The position numbers were made by a program, and so were the translations under genes. Under the pieces are notes generated by a model. It was given only the letters and a program-made list of their open reading frames with translations, was not told where the DNA came from and ran no database searches. A stretch of DNA of 64,000 bases from Streptococcus sp. bf_0095 (GTDB lineage: Bacteria; Bacillota; Bacilli; Lactobacillales; Streptococcaceae), in NCBI RefSeq assembly GCF_004166885.1, contig NZ_RCYU01000001.1, forward strand, positions 1 through 64,000. The letters are read 5' to 3'. Shown piece after piece: positions 1-7,978 of the stretch (positions within the stretch are counted from its first letter, which is position 1; every line of letters starts with the position of its first letter).

Positions 1-1296
1 GATGACCAAGGTCACCTTAAATCTACCGATCCTACAACAGGCAAAGTGATCGAAGGCGATAAGAATGTAACGTATGTATACAAACTGAAGGAAACCCCAG
101 CAGAGCCTAAGAAGGGTGAGGTCATCATCACTTACGTAGATGAAAATGGCAAGGAAATCGAAAAACCTCGTCAAGACACACCAAACTCACCTTATGACAC
201 ACCATATAACACCACTGAGGAAGGTGAAAAACCTAACACTATCAAGACTCCAGACGGTAAGACCTACAAGATCGTACCGAAAGGTGACTACCCAGTAGGT
301 AAAGTGGATGAAGATGGGCACTTGGAATCATCTGATCCAGTTAAAGGTAAAGTTGACAAACCTAAGTCAATCATCACTTACGTCTATAAAGAAGTGAAGG
401 AAGAGCCTAAGGGTAACGTTTATGTTCACTATGTGGATACAGAAGGCAAGACTATCAAGTCAGATGTGACGGATGAAGACGCTCAACCAGTGGACAAAGA
501 CTACGACACAGTGGTAGACAACCGCCCACAAGAGATTGAATTCGAAGGCAAGACTTATGAATTAGTACCTGCAGGTAACTACACAGTTGGTGAAGTGGAT
601 GATGAGGGTCACCTCAAGTCAACCGACCCAACAACCGGTAAGGTCATCGAAGGTGATAAGAATGTCACCTACGTATATAAACTGAAGGAAACCCCAGCAG
701 AGCCTAAGAAGGGTGAGGTCATCATCACTTACGTTGATGAAAATGGCAAGGAAATCGAAAAGCCTCGTCAAGACACACCAAACTCACCATATGACACTCC
801 ATATAACACCACTGAGGAAGGTGAAAAACCTAACACTATCAAGACTCCAGACGGTAAGACCTACAAGATCGTACCGAAAGGTGACTACCCAGTAGGTAAA
901 GTGGACGAAGATGGGCACTTGGAATCATCTGATCCAGTTAAAGGTAAAGTTGACAAACCTAAGTCAATCATCACTTACGTCTATAAAGAAGTGAAGGAAG
1001 AACCAACTCAACCTAAGGGTAACGTTTATGTTCACTATGTAGATACAGAAGGTAAGACCATCAAGTCAGATGTGACGGATGAAGAAAATCAACCAGTTGA
1101 TAAGGACTACAACACAGTGGTAGACAACCGTCCACAAACAATCGAAAAAGACGGTAAGACTTATGAATTGGTCCCAGCAGGCAACTACACAGTTGGTGAA
1201 GTGGATGACGAAGGACACTTGAAATCTACCGACCCTACTACAGGTAAAGTGATCGAAGGCGATAAGAATGTAACGTATGTTTACAAACTTAAAGAA
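1..1296 (+). repeat. Alternating tandem MucBP-type repeats
   Basis: Two repeat classes alternate: end of B (1-111), A (about 112-405), B (412-711), A (712-1005), B (1015-1296). The two A copies differ at only a few bases by eye, while the two B copies differ at several residues (DEDAQ/DEENQ, EIEFEG/TIEKDG). The second A-B junction carries an extra TQP. The composite period is about 600 bp. Near-identity of one class suggests recent duplication or gene conversion, and copy number probably varies between strains. Confidence 0.85.
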
Positions 1297-1665
1297 ACTC
1301 CAGACAAGCCTGTAGAGCCAACCCCAGACAAGCCTGTAGAACCAACTCCAGACAAACCAGTGAATCCAACACCAGACAACCCAGTGAATCCAACCCCAGA
1401 CAAACCAGTGAATCCAACCCCAGCAAAACCAGTGGATCCAACCCCAGCAAAACCAGTGGATCCAACCCCAGGTAAACCAGTGGACCCAACCCCAGGTAAA
1501 CCAGTGGACCCAACGTCAGGTAAACCAGTAGAGTCAACACCAGCTAAAGGACAACTTCCAAATACTGGTGAAACTACATCTGTAGGATCAACTGTACTCG
1601 GACTAGTTGCAGGACTTGTAGGATTGGCAGCACTTGGACGTCGTAAAGAGGAAGACGAAAAATAA
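1..1665 (+). CDS. LPXTG-anchored MucBP-type repeat surface protein (3' part)
   Basis: The reading frame is open from the first base, so the gene starts outside the window; only about 554 C-terminal residues are visible. They hold alternating repeats of about 100 residues with the MucBP-like 'YVDENG'/'YVDTEGK' strand, then about ten copies of an eight-residue PTPxKPVx unit, then an LPNTGE sorting motif, a hydrophobic segment and an RRKEEDEK tail. This is the layout of a sortase A-anchored adhesin, with the proline-rich part spanning the wall. MucBP domains are associated with mucin binding, but the ligand is not readable from the sequence. A strong terminator follows at 1750-1777, so this is the last gene of its transcript. 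Confidence 0.92.
   Translation, partial: DDQGHLKSTDPTTGKVIEGDKNVTYVYKLKETPAEPKKGEVIITYVDENGKEIEKPRQDTPNSPYDTPYNTTEEGEKPNTIKTPDGKTYKIVPKGDYPVGKVDEDGHLESSDPVKGKVDKPKSIITYVYKEVKEEPKGNVYVHYVDTEGKTIKSDVTDEDAQPVDKDYDTVVDNRPQEIEFEGKTYELVPAGNYTVGEVDDEGHLKSTDPTTGKVIEGDKNVTYVYKLKETPAEPKKGEVIITYVDENGKEIEKPRQDTPNSPYDTPYNTTEEGEKPNTIKTPDGKTYKIVPKGDYPVGKVDEDGHLESSDPVKGKVDKPKSIITYVYKEVKEEPTQPKGNVYVHYVDTEGKTIKSDVTDEENQPVDKDYNTVVDNRPQTIEKDGKTYELVPAGNYTVGEVDDEGHLKSTDPTTGKVIEGDKNVTYVYKLKETPDKPVEPTPDKPVEPTPDKPVNPTPDNPVNPTPDKPVNPTPAKPVDPTPAKPVDPTPGKPVDPTPGKPVDPTSGKPVESTPAKGQLPNTGETTSVGSTVLGLVAGLVGLAALGRRKEEDEK
1297..1545 (+). repeat. Proline-rich 24-bp tandem repeat (wall-spanning region)
   Basis: About ten consecutive 24-bp units encode PTPDKPVE/PTPAKPVD/PTPGKPVD variants. 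Drift runs along the array: DKPVE first, then DKPVN, AKPVD and GKPVD. This looks like stepwise unit expansion. The array lies directly before the sorting signal and fits a wall-spanning stalk. Confidence 0.85.
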
Positions 1666-1749
1666 TTCTACTTCCTTTGGTGAATGATTGATTTGGCTTC
1701 ATTCAAAACGGCAGTTCTAATTGGTGACTAGAATAGGCCTTAAAGCCTC

Positions 1750-1777
1750 GAAAAAGGGGATGACAATCCCCTTTTTC
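1750..1777 (+). terminator. Intrinsic terminator of the surface-protein gene
   Basis: A perfect 12-bp stem (GAAAAAGGGGAT / ATCCCCTTTTTC) closes a four-base loop. The T-run sits within the 3' arm. It lies 85 bp after the stop codon. Confidence 0.85.
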
Positions 1778-1822
1778 AACTAGTCATACGCTTAACTAAG
1801 AAGCATTAAAATGATATAAGAC

Positions 1823-1890
1823 GAGTCTCCCACCATAAACAGTTTAAAAGTTTTATACTGTTTATCTAAAAAAAGGAGGCTCTTTTCTTA
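1823..1890. repeat. Large hairpin of unknown role in gene-free DNA
   Basis: Outer arms at 1823-1830 and 1875-1882 (GAGTCTCC / GGAGGCTC, one G-T pair) enclose a perfect 9-bp inverted repeat, ATAAACAGT (1835-1843) / ACTGTTTAT (1857-1865). TTTTCTT follows the outer arm. It could be a second terminator, or the end of a decayed insertion element; no transposase frame survives. Confidence 0.45.
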
Positions 1891-2189
1891 TAATCAAGAA
1901 AGTAAATGTAATTCTAAATTACTTATTTGAAATTAAATATTATAGTAGCTGCTAACCTGATTCAGAGTGATAATCATCTGGAAAAGATCATATAATTGTT
2001 GATGAACCGATGATTGATAAAAGCGACAATTCTTAAATTACATATGTAAAAGAGTTTTATTGCCAAAATCTAGATCCTTTATAAAAAGTAGGATAAAAAT
2101 GAATATCTTTTCAGTGGATAAGTTAAAATTTTTTTGATAGATATTACTATATAAAAAACGCTTTTTGTGGTAAAATAATACAGATCATA
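1891..2189. other. AT-rich spacer without a recognisable gene
   Basis: All frames are broken by stops every few codons. Short translatable fragments occur but I cannot assign them to any family. It may be decayed mobile-element DNA left between the surface-protein gene and the pyrH operon. I see no convincing ORF with a ribosome binding site. A TAAAAT box at 2172-2177, just upstream of pyrH, is a possible -10. Confidence 0.4.
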
Positions 2190-2203
2190 AAAGGAGTGAC
2201 AAA

Positions 2204-2935
2204 ATGGTAGAACCTAAGTATAAACGTATTTTAATTAAGTTATCAGGTGAAGCGTTAGCCGGTGAACGGGGTGTCGGAATTGATATCAAAACGGTTCAAA
2301 AGATGGCCCTTGAAATCAAAGAAGTTCATGACCTTGGAATTGAAATTGCTCTCGTTATCGGTGGAGGAAATCTCTGGCGTGGAGAACCTGCGGCGGAAGC
2401 AGGTATGGATCGCGTTCAAGCAGATTACACTGGAATGCTTGGAACAGTTATGAATGCCTTGGTGATGGCGGATTCTCTTCAACAGGTTGGAGTAGATACG
2501 CGTGTCCAAACAGCGATTGCCATGCAACAAGTCGCTGAGCCTTATATCCGTGGCCGCGCCCTTCGTCACTTGGAAAAAGAGCGTATTGTTATCTTTGGTG
2601 CAGGCATTGGTTCTCCATACTTCTCAACGGATACAACGGCTGCTCTTCGTGCCGCTGAAATTGAAGCAGACGCAATCTTGATGGCTAAGAATGGTGTTGA
2701 CGGCGTTTATAATGCTGATCCAAAGAAAGACAAGACAGCTGTGAAGTTTGAAGAATTAACTCACCGTGATGTCATCAATAAAGGCCTTCGTATCATGGAT
2801 TCGACAGCATCGACCATCTCAATGGACAATGATATTGACTTAGTCGTTTTCAACATGAATGAGCCAGGGAACATCAAACGCGTTGTCTTTGGAGAAAATA
2901 TCGGTACTACCGTTTCTAATAATGTAGAAAAATAA
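2204..2935 (+). CDS. pyrH: UMP kinase
   Basis: This is bacterial UMP kinase (243 aa, usual length), an amino-acid-kinase-fold hexamer that phosphorylates UMP to UDP in pyrimidine nucleotide synthesis. Visible motifs are KLSGEAL near residues 12-18, GGGNLWRG at about 53-60 and the [13 protein letters not shown] segment of the UMP site. AAAGGAG precedes the ATG at the normal distance. frr follows 18 bp downstream in the pyrH-frr pair seen across Firmicutes, so the two are almost certainly cotranscribed. Confidence 0.97.
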   Translation: MVEPKYKRILIKLSGEALAGERGVGIDIKTVQKMALEIKEVHDLGIEIALVIGGGNLWRGEPAAEAGMDRVQADYTGMLGTVMNALVMADSLQQVGVDTRVQTAIAMQQVAEPYIRGRALRHLEKERIVIFGAGIGSPYFSTDTTAALRAAEIEADAILMAKNGVDGVYNADPKKDKTAVKFEELTHRDVINKGLRIMDSTASTISMDNDIDLVVFNMNEPGNIKRVVFGENIGTTVSNNVEK

Positions 2936-2953
2936 GGAAGTTAGAGGAATAAA

Positions 2954-3511
2954 ATGGCAAATCCAATCGTAGAAAAAGCTAAAGAAAGAATGACTCAGTC
3001 TCACCAAAGTTTGGGACGTGAATTTGGAAGTATCCGTGCAGGCCGTGCAAATGCAAGTCTCTTGGATCGTATCTATGTTCAATATTACGGAGTTGATACT
3101 CCATTGAATCAAATCGCATCGATCACCATTCCAGAAGCTCGTGTGATGTTGATTACACCTTTTGACAAGTCTTCATTGAAAGATATCGAGCACGCTTTGA
3201 ATGCTTCTGATCTTGGCATTACTCCAGCCAACGATGGTTCGGTTATCCGCTTGGTCATCCCAGCTTTGACAGAAGAAACTCGTCGTGACTTGGCCAAAGA
3301 AGTGAAAAAAGTCGGTGAAAATGCTAAAGTAGCGATCCGTAACATCCGCCGTGATGCGATGGATGAAGCCAAGAAGCAAGAAAAAGCTAAAGAAATCACG
3401 GAAGATGAATTGAAGAATCTTGAGAAAGAGATCCAAAAAGTAACCGATGATGCTGTGAAACATGTTGATGAAATGACAGCACACAAAGAAAAAGAATTGC
3501 TTGAAGTTTAA
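2954..3511 (+). CDS. frr: Ribosome recycling factor
   Basis: 185 aa, the standard length for RRF, which splits post-termination ribosomes together with EF-G. The N-terminus carries the conserved [17 protein letters not shown] block and the C-terminal half is a charged helical arm, matching the family's three-helix bundle. It follows pyrH directly and ends at a hairpin in the next spacer. Confidence 0.97.
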   Translation: MANPIVEKAKERMTQSHQSLGREFGSIRAGRANASLLDRIYVQYYGVDTPLNQIASITIPEARVMLITPFDKSSLKDIEHALNASDLGITPANDGSVIRLVIPALTEETRRDLAKEVKKVGENAKVAIRNIRRDAMDEAKKQEKAKEITEDELKNLEKEIQKVTDDAVKHVDEMTAHKEKELLEV

Positions 3512-3532
3512 TCATTTCCAGCAGTTTACAGA

Positions 3533-3574
3533 GGAAATGAACTCAGTTGGCACTGCTGGCTGAGTTTTATTTCC
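3533..3574 (+). terminator. Hairpin after pyrH-frr
   Basis: GGAAAT (3533-3538) plus AACTCAG (3540-3546) pair with CTGAGTT (3560-3566) plus ATTTCC (3569-3574), giving a long stem with a small internal loop. An overlapping alternative pairs CCAGCAG (3518-3524) with CTGCTGG (3553-3559). The T-run is short, so termination may be partial. Confidence 0.6.
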
Positions 3575-3617
3575 ATTAAGGGGCTATTGATGAGCTTTAG
3601 CCAGAAAGAAGGAAAAA

Positions 3618-4472
3618 ATGAATACCAACCTCGCACATGATATCGTGGGCCTTGTGACGGATGAGAATGATCGCTTTTACTTTGTCCAGAAGGATGGGCA
3701 GACTTATGCCTTGGACAAGTCTGAAGGAGAGCATGCACTTGGAGAATCCGTCAAGGGCTTTGCCTATACGGATATGAAGCAACGTTTGCGTCTGACCACC
3801 CTAGAAGTCACAGCCCGTCAGGACCAATTTGGCTGGGGGACAGTGACTGAAGTTCGCAAGGACCTGGGTGTATTTGTCGATACGGGTCTACCCGATAAGG
3901 AGATTGTCGTCTCTCTGGATATTTTGCCAGAAATCAAGGATCTGTGGCCGAAAAAAGGCGATAAACTCTTTGTTCGTCTAGAAGTTGATAAAAAAGATCG
4001 GATCTGGGGTGTCTTGGCCTACCAAGAAGACTTCCAACGAATTGCTCGTCCAGCCTACAACAATATGCAAAACCAGAACTGGCCGGCCATCGTCTATCGC
4101 TTAAAACTTTCAGGGACCTTTGTTTACCTGCCTGAGAATAATATGCTGGGCTTTATCCATCCAAGTGAGCGCTATGCCGAACCCCGTTTGGGACAAGTCT
4201 TAGATGCTCGGGTCATCGGTTTCCGAGAGGTGGATCGGACCTTGAATTTGTCCTTGAAACCACGCTCGTTTGAAATGCTTGAAAACGATGCGCAGATGAT
4301 TTTGGCCTACTTGGAGGGGAATGGTGGCTTTATGACCTTGAATGACAAGTCCTCCCCTGAAGAGATTAAGGCAACCTTTGGAATTTCCAAGGGGCAGTTC
4401 AAAAAGGCTCTGGGTGGCTTGATGAAAGCGAAAAAAATCAAGCAAGACCAGTTTGGAACGGAACTAATCTAA
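3618..4472 (+). CDS. cvfB: CvfB-family S1-domain RNA-binding regulator
   Basis: 284 aa, the usual length for the CvfB/YitL family. It contains consecutive S1-like OB-fold segments (for example [21 protein letters not shown] and [18 protein letters not shown] regions) and a C-terminal winged helix (about 245-284, with [19 protein letters not shown]). In staphylococci CvfB is an RNA-binding factor affecting virulence-gene expression. The next gene, yozE, starts 10 bp after the stop, so the pair probably forms an operon. Confidence 0.88.
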   Translation: MNTNLAHDIVGLVTDENDRFYFVQKDGQTYALDKSEGEHALGESVKGFAYTDMKQRLRLTTLEVTARQDQFGWGTVTEVRKDLGVFVDTGLPDKEIVVSLDILPEIKDLWPKKGDKLFVRLEVDKKDRIWGVLAYQEDFQRIARPAYNNMQNQNWPAIVYRLKLSGTFVYLPENNMLGFIHPSERYAEPRLGQVLDARVIGFREVDRTLNLSLKPRSFEMLENDAQMILAYLEGNGGFMTLNDKSSPEEIKATFGISKGQFKKALGGLMKAKKIKQDQFGTELI

Positions 4473-4482
4473 GAGGAGCCCT

Positions 4483-4698
4483 ATGCGAAAATCATTTTAC
4501 ACTTGGCTGATGACAGAGCGCAATCCCAAAAGCAATGCTCCGAAAGCCTTGCTAGCTGATCTAGCTTTTCATGAGTCTGCCTTTCCAAAACATACAGATG
4601 ATTTTGATGAGGTCAGTCGCTTTCTGGAAGAACATGCCAGTTTCTCCTTTAATCTAGGAGAATTTGATGCGATCTGGGAAGAATACTTAGGTCATTAG
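4483..4698 (+). CDS. yozE: YozE family (UPF0346) protein
   Basis: 71 aa with the family opening [13 protein letters not shown] and the acidic C-terminus [12 protein letters not shown]. Members are small helical proteins of unknown function, commonly next to cvfB and phoH in streptococci, as here. AGGAG lies just upstream of the ATG. Confidence 0.88.
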   Translation: MRKSFYTWLMTERNPKSNAPKALLADLAFHESAFPKHTDDFDEVSRFLEEHASFSFNLGEFDAIWEEYLGH

Positions 4699-4745
4699 TA
4701 ACAGGAGATAGTGGTGAGCCGGGGATGGTCAATTCTCGGTCACTT

Positions 4746-4754
4746 TGTTATAAT
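4746..4754 (+). promoter_or_regulatory. Extended -10 promoter for phoH
   Basis: TGTTATAAT is an extended -10 (TGn plus a perfect TATAAT at 4749-4754) with no good -35. Transcription would begin near 4761, downstream of the GTG at 4711, which rules out that start for the longer phoH frame. Confidence 0.7.
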
Positions 4755-4788
4755 AGAGAAAACTTACAGAAATAGAGAGGTTCTTTAT

Positions 4789-5787
4789 TTGAAAGAACAT
4801 TCAATTGATATTCAATTAAGTCATCCAGATGATCTCTTCCATCTATTTGGATCCAATGAACGTCATTTGCGTTTGATGGAGCAAGAGTTGGATGTGATCA
4901 TCCATGCACGAACAGAAATTGTCCAGGTCATTGGTCAAGAAGAAGATTGCGAGAAAGCTAGACAAGTCATCGAGGCTTTGCTGATCTTGGTGAATCGTGG
5001 TATGACCATCGGGACGCCGGATGTCGTAACAGCTATTCAAATGGTTCGTAATGATGAGTTGGATAAGTTCGTCGCCTTGTATGAAGAAGAAATCATCAAG
5101 GATAGCTACGGCAAGCCCATTCGGGTCAAAACGCTGGGGCAAAAGATTTATGTCGATAGTGTCAAGCACCATGATGTGACCTTCGGGATTGGACCAGCCG
5201 GGACAGGGAAAACCTTCCTAGCTGTGACTTTGGCTGTCACCGCCCTCAAGCGTGGTCAAGTTAAGAGGATCATTTTGACCCGTCCAGCTGTAGAAGCAGG
5301 AGAGAGCCTTGGTTTCCTTCCAGGAGATCTCAAGGAAAAAGTAGACCCTTATCTACGACCAGTCTATGATGCCCTCTACCAAATCTTAGGGAAAGATCAG
5401 ACTACTCGGATGATGGAACGAGAAATTATCGAGATTGCCCCTTTGGCTTATATGCGGGGACGGACCTTGGACGATGCCTTTGTCATTTTAGATGAAGCGC
5501 AAAATACCACCATCATGCAGATGAAGATGTTCTTGACCCGTCTTGGTTTTAACTCCAAGATGATTGTCAATGGAGATACCAGCCAGATTGACCTCCCTCG
5601 AAATGTCAAATCCGGTTTGATTGATGCTCAGGAGAAATTGAAGAACATTTCTAAAATTGACTTTGTGCATTTCTCTGCCAAGGATGTCGTTCGCCATCCG
5701 GTAGTAGCAGAGATTATCCGGGCCTACGAGCCCATTCCGAATCCAGTCCTCAAAGAAAAACTGGATGTGGAAGAAGAAGCAGAATAA
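4789..5787 (+). CDS. phoH: PhoH-family ATPase
   Basis: A 332-aa PhoH-like P-loop protein with an N-terminal KH-like region, Walker A GPAGTGKT (about 135-142) and Walker B VILDEAQ (about 232-238). The family has the helicase-superfamily-1 core and is linked to RNA metabolism; the exact role is unsettled. I chose the TTG at 4789 because AGAGAGG lies 8 bp before it, the family sequence begins there (KEHSIDIQLSHPDD), and the extended -10 at 4746-4754 puts the transcript start after the upstream GTG at 4711. Confidence 0.93.
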   Translation: MKEHSIDIQLSHPDDLFHLFGSNERHLRLMEQELDVIIHARTEIVQVIGQEEDCEKARQVIEALLILVNRGMTIGTPDVVTAIQMVRNDELDKFVALYEEEIIKDSYGKPIRVKTLGQKIYVDSVKHHDVTFGIGPAGTGKTFLAVTLAVTALKRGQVKRIILTRPAVEAGESLGFLPGDLKEKVDPYLRPVYDALYQILGKDQTTRMMEREIIEIAPLAYMRGRTLDDAFVILDEAQNTTIMQMKMFLTRLGFNSKMIVNGDTSQIDLPRNVKSGLIDAQEKLKNISKIDFVHFSAKDVVRHPVVAEIIRAYEPIPNPVLKEKLDVEEEAE

Positions 5788-5794
5788 AAAAGGG

Positions 5795-5913
5795 AGTGGG
5801 AAAGAACTCAGACTAATTAAAAAGAGTTCGTTTTCCCACCCCCGCACAGTTGATTAGGTCGTCTTTGGAGCTTTAAAAGCGAACAAAGATGCCAATCAAC
5901 CACTGCGTCATGT
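5795..5913 (+). repeat. Diverged copy of the ~177-bp dispersed structured repeat
   Basis: The skeleton GAGTGGGA...CCCACC.CCGCACAGTTGA.TAGG...CAACCACTGCGTC is shared with the copies at 42295, 45537 and 37385, while the intervening bases have changed. The outer hairpin is kept with compensating sequence, which suggests that structure is retained over sequence. Confidence 0.65.
5796..5839 (+). terminator. Terminator-like hairpin after phoH
   Basis: GTGGGAAAGAACTC (5796-5809) pairs with GAGTTCGTTTTCCCAC (5824-5839), with one bulge. It forms the first hairpin of a diverged copy of the dispersed repeat described at 42295-42471. Confidence 0.65.
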
Positions 5914-5934
5914 AGTTATTACTATCATACAACG

Positions 5935-5966
5935 AAGGCTGGACACTTTTTGCCCAGCCTTTTAAA
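5935..5966. terminator. Bidirectional terminator between phoH and ald
   Basis: AAGGCTGG (5935-5942) pairs with CCAGCCTT (5954-5961), followed by TTTT on the plus strand. On the minus strand it lies just past the ald stop codon. Confidence 0.75.
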
Positions 5967-5975
5967 TATTAGAAA

Positions 5976-7088
5976 TTAAACCAATTCATCAATTGGTGTG
6001 AAGTTGCGTTCTAGACCTTCTGCAACTGGTTGGCTTGTGATATGGCCTTGGTAAGTAGTAACACCTTGGCGCAAGCCTTCGTCGAGGGCGATGGCCTTAT
6101 GGAAGCCATTGTCAGCCAAAGCTTCGACATAAGGAAGGGTTACATTGGTGAGGGCAATAGTAGAAGTACGAGCGACAGCGCCTGGGATATTGGCAACGGC
6201 ATAGTGGAGCACACCATGTTTTTCGTAAACAGGCTCCGTATGTGTTGTCACACGGTCTGCTGTTTCGATAACACCACCTTGGTCCACAGCTACGTCCACG
6301 ATGACAGAACCTGGACGCATTTGTTTAACCATATCGTCTGTCACTAATTTAGGAGCTTTAGCCCCAGGAATCAGGACAGCTCCGATAACAACATCGGCAT
6401 CACGGACACTGGCTTCAATGTTAAATGGATTGGACATAAGGGTTTGGATTTGATGACCAAAGACATCTTCCAGAACAGCCAAACGTTTAGCGCTGATATC
6501 TAAGATGGTCACTTGGGCACCGAGTCCAAGTGCGATCCGAGCTGCGTGGGTTCCAACGACTCCACCACCGATGATGGTAACTTTCCCTTTAGGAACACCA
6601 GGTACCCCACCTAGGAGGACGCCAGATCCACCTTCTTGTTTAGTGAGGAAGTGAGCCCCGATTTGCACCGCCATTCGTCCAGCAACCTCACTCATTGGCA
6701 CCAAGAGAGGCAATTGTCCTTCAAGGTCTCGTACAGTCTCGTAAGCTACCCCAGTTGTCTTGGCAGTCACCATGGCATCAGCTAATTCAGGAGCAGCAGC
6801 CATGTGCAAGTAGGTGAAGAGCAAGAGGTCTTCACGAAGGAAGTCGTATTCTTCAGCGAGGGGTTCTTTGACCTTGACCACCAATTCAGCTGCCCAAGCT
6901 TCTGCAGCAGTTGCAACGATAGTCGCTCCTTGTTTGGCGTAATCTTCATCGCCAAAGCCAGAACCAAGTCCAGCATTTGTTTCTACCGAAACTTGATGGC
7001 CTTTCTTCACCAAGCTTTGTACACCTGCAGGTGTCAAGCCAACACGATTTTCATTGTTTTTAATTTCTTTTGGGATACCGATTAACAT
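5976..7088 (-). CDS. ald: Alanine dehydrogenase
   Basis: 370 aa, full length for NAD-dependent L-alanine dehydrogenase, which interconverts L-alanine and pyruvate plus ammonia. The N-terminus [20 protein letters not shown] is diagnostic, and the Rossmann motif [18 protein letters not shown] follows near residue 175. The conserved catalytic lysine (VKVKEP) and histidine (YLHMA) are present. The gene is alone on the minus strand. Its leader contains a terminator-like hairpin (7119-7165), so expression may be attenuated. Confidence 0.95.
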   Translation of the reverse strand: MLIGIPKEIKNNENRVGLTPAGVQSLVKKGHQVSVETNAGLGSGFGDEDYAKQGATIVATAAEAWAAELVVKVKEPLAEEYDFLREDLLLFTYLHMAAAPELADAMVTAKTTGVAYETVRDLEGQLPLLVPMSEVAGRMAVQIGAHFLTKQEGGSGVLLGGVPGVPKGKVTIIGGGVVGTHAARIALGLGAQVTILDISAKRLAVLEDVFGHQIQTLMSNPFNIEASVRDADVVIGAVLIPGAKAPKLVTDDMVKQMRPGSVIVDVAVDQGGVIETADRVTTHTEPVYEKHGVLHYAVANIPGAVARTSTIALTNVTLPYVEALADNGFHKAIALDEGLRQGVTTYQGHITSQPVAEGLERNFTPIDELV

Positions 7089-7118
7089 GATTATTTCTCC
7101 TTACTTAGATATGGGTGT

Positions 7119-7165
7119 AAAAAGGCCATTGGTGTGAGATTCCTCTCCTAACTCAATGACCTTTT
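7119..7165 (-). promoter_or_regulatory. Terminator-like hairpin in the ald leader
   Basis: Read on the minus strand, AAAAGGTCATTG pairs with CAATGGCCTTTT (one G-T) and is followed by a U-rich end, about 30 bases before the ald start codon. This placement suggests transcription attenuation, but it could instead be a terminator for plus-strand readthrough. Confidence 0.45.
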
Positions 7166-7237
7166 CACTCCTTATCCAACTCTTTTGATTGATTGATTTT
7201 ATTGTATAGAAAAGTGGGTTAAAAAGCAAGAAAAAAT

Positions 7238-7462
7238 TGAAGTTTCTTTCCTCAAGAAAGTATGGGAAACGAATGGGGGATGAACAAGCTCATTGCTGTT
7301 CATGATCAGGACAACCCAGCTTCTGGACGAGTGATGGCCAAATTAGGGATGAAATATTCTCACGAGGAGCCCTACGCGATGCTAGACCTGCATGAAGAAG
7401 GGCGAATGGTGACGAGAGTTCATTATGTCCTCACGAAGGAAGAATATTTGGCAGAAAAATGA
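7238..7462 (+). pseudogene. C-terminal remnant of a GNAT acetyltransferase
   Basis: Only about 66-72 codons remain. They encode the last part of a GNAT fold: NKLIAVHDQDNPASGRVMAKLGMKY is the typical acetyl-CoA-binding loop and following helix. The frame is closed upstream by TGA at 7238-7240, and no ribosome binding site precedes the ATG at 7262. A full GNAT protein needs about 150 residues, so the N-terminal half has been lost. The remnant sits between ald and tRNA-Thr. Confidence 0.75.
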
Positions 7463-7512
7463 GTCAGGATATTGACAAAAGGCCACTCTCCATGATATAG
7501 TAGATAGGTACT

Positions 7513-7585
7513 GCTGGTTTAGCTCAGTCGGTAGAGCGCATCCATGGTAAGGATGAGGTCGCCGGTTCAATCCCGGCAACTAGCA
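7513..7585 (+). tRNA. tRNA-Thr (anticodon GGU)
   Basis: Cloverleaf: acceptor GCTGGTT / AACTAGC (one G-T), D-arm with AGTCGGTAGA, anticodon stem CATCC/GGATG around loop ATGGTAA giving anticodon GGT, T-arm CCGG-TTCAATC-CCGG. The discriminator is A and CCA is not encoded. A terminator follows at 7597-7629. Confidence 0.95.
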
Positions 7586-7596
7586 TAAAAGAAGAG

Positions 7597-7629
7597 AGAA
7601 GCTTAGAGAGGATCTAGGCTTCTTTTTTT
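7597..7629 (+). terminator. Terminator after tRNA-Thr
   Basis: AGAAGCTTAGA (7597-7607) pairs with TCTAGGCTTCT (7613-7623) with one G-T pair, followed by TTTTTT. Confidence 0.85.
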
Positions 7630-7680
7630 GCGAGTCTATCTTTAAAAGTCCGGCTTTTTTCAACAATTTTCAAAAAAACG

Positions 7681-7709
7681 TTGACAAGCACAGAAATCCG
7701 TGGTAAAGT
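7681..7709 (+). promoter_or_regulatory. Strong promoter of the ABC-exporter leader
   Basis: TTGACA (7681-7686), a 17-bp spacer and TAAAGT (7704-7709), preceded by TGG so the -10 is also extended. The start point would be near 7716, about 25 bases ahead of the leader ORF. Confidence 0.8.
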
Positions 7710-7740
7710 TAGAACAACAAAGAGAAAGGAGAAAACCATC

Positions 7741-7812
7741 ATGAACAAAGTAGATGTTTTGATGACACAATTGAATACACAACTTCTCCAATCTCAGTTG
7801 AGTTCCATTTAA
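7741..7812 (+). CDS. 23-aa leader peptide ahead of the ABC exporter
   Basis: ATG at 7741 follows a clear AAAGGAG and reads MNKVDVLMTQLNTQLLQSQ plus SSI, then TAA. It is rich in Gln/Leu and has no signal or transmembrane segment. It lies between a strong promoter and two terminators that precede an exporter pair. This is the layout of the B. subtilis bmrB leader ahead of bmrCD, where ribosome stalling by antibiotics releases attenuation. The peptide may have no function beyond being translated. Confidence 0.7.
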   Translation: MNKVDVLMTQLNTQLLQSQLSSI

Positions 7813-7823
7813 AAAATGAATGA

Positions 7824-7857
7824 AACCCAAGATGGAGGAGTCTGTCTTGGGTTTTTT
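7824..7857 (+). terminator. Attenuator terminator 1
   Basis: AACCCAAGA (7824-7832) / TCTTGGGTT (7845-7853) is a perfect 9-bp stem followed by TTTT. It begins 11 bases after the leader stop codon. CTCCA (7786-7790) inside the leader ORF can pair with TGGAG (7833-7837) in its loop, a possible competing structure. Confidence 0.8.
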
Positions 7858-7906
7858 GTATGCATTTTTGCCTGCCTTAACTGAATTGGTGATAGGCATC
7901 AGAAGG

Positions 7907-7953
7907 CCCAAGTGTGGACTGAGACTGCTCTCAGCTCCTTACTTGGGTTTTTT
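7907..7953 (+). terminator. Attenuator terminator 2
   Basis: CCCAAGT (7907-7913) / ACTTGGG (7941-7947) encloses CTGAGA (7919-7924) / TCTCAG (7929-7934), followed by TTTTTT. Its arms are nearly the same as those of terminator 1, so 5' and 3' arms of the two could also pair crosswise. The exporter's ribosome binding site starts 13 bases later. Confidence 0.8.
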
Positions 7954-7978
7954 CTGTGCCAAATTGAAAGGGGAGAAG

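Noticed and set aside
1289-1540. Minus-strand 83-aa frame over the proline repeat
   Set aside because: A shadow of the tandem repeat: leucine/glycine-rich translation of the complement, no ribosome binding site.
4711-4788. Longer phoH start at GTG 4711
   Set aside because: It lies upstream of the extended -10 at 4746-4754 and adds 26 residues not in the family.
7660-7911. Minus-strand 83-aa frame over the ABC leader
   Set aside because: It runs across the promoter, leader ORF and attenuator hairpins on the opposite strand with no start signal.
7820-7978. Longer N-terminus of the first ABC subunit
   Set aside because: It would translate both terminator hairpins; a proper ribosome binding site precedes ATG 7979.
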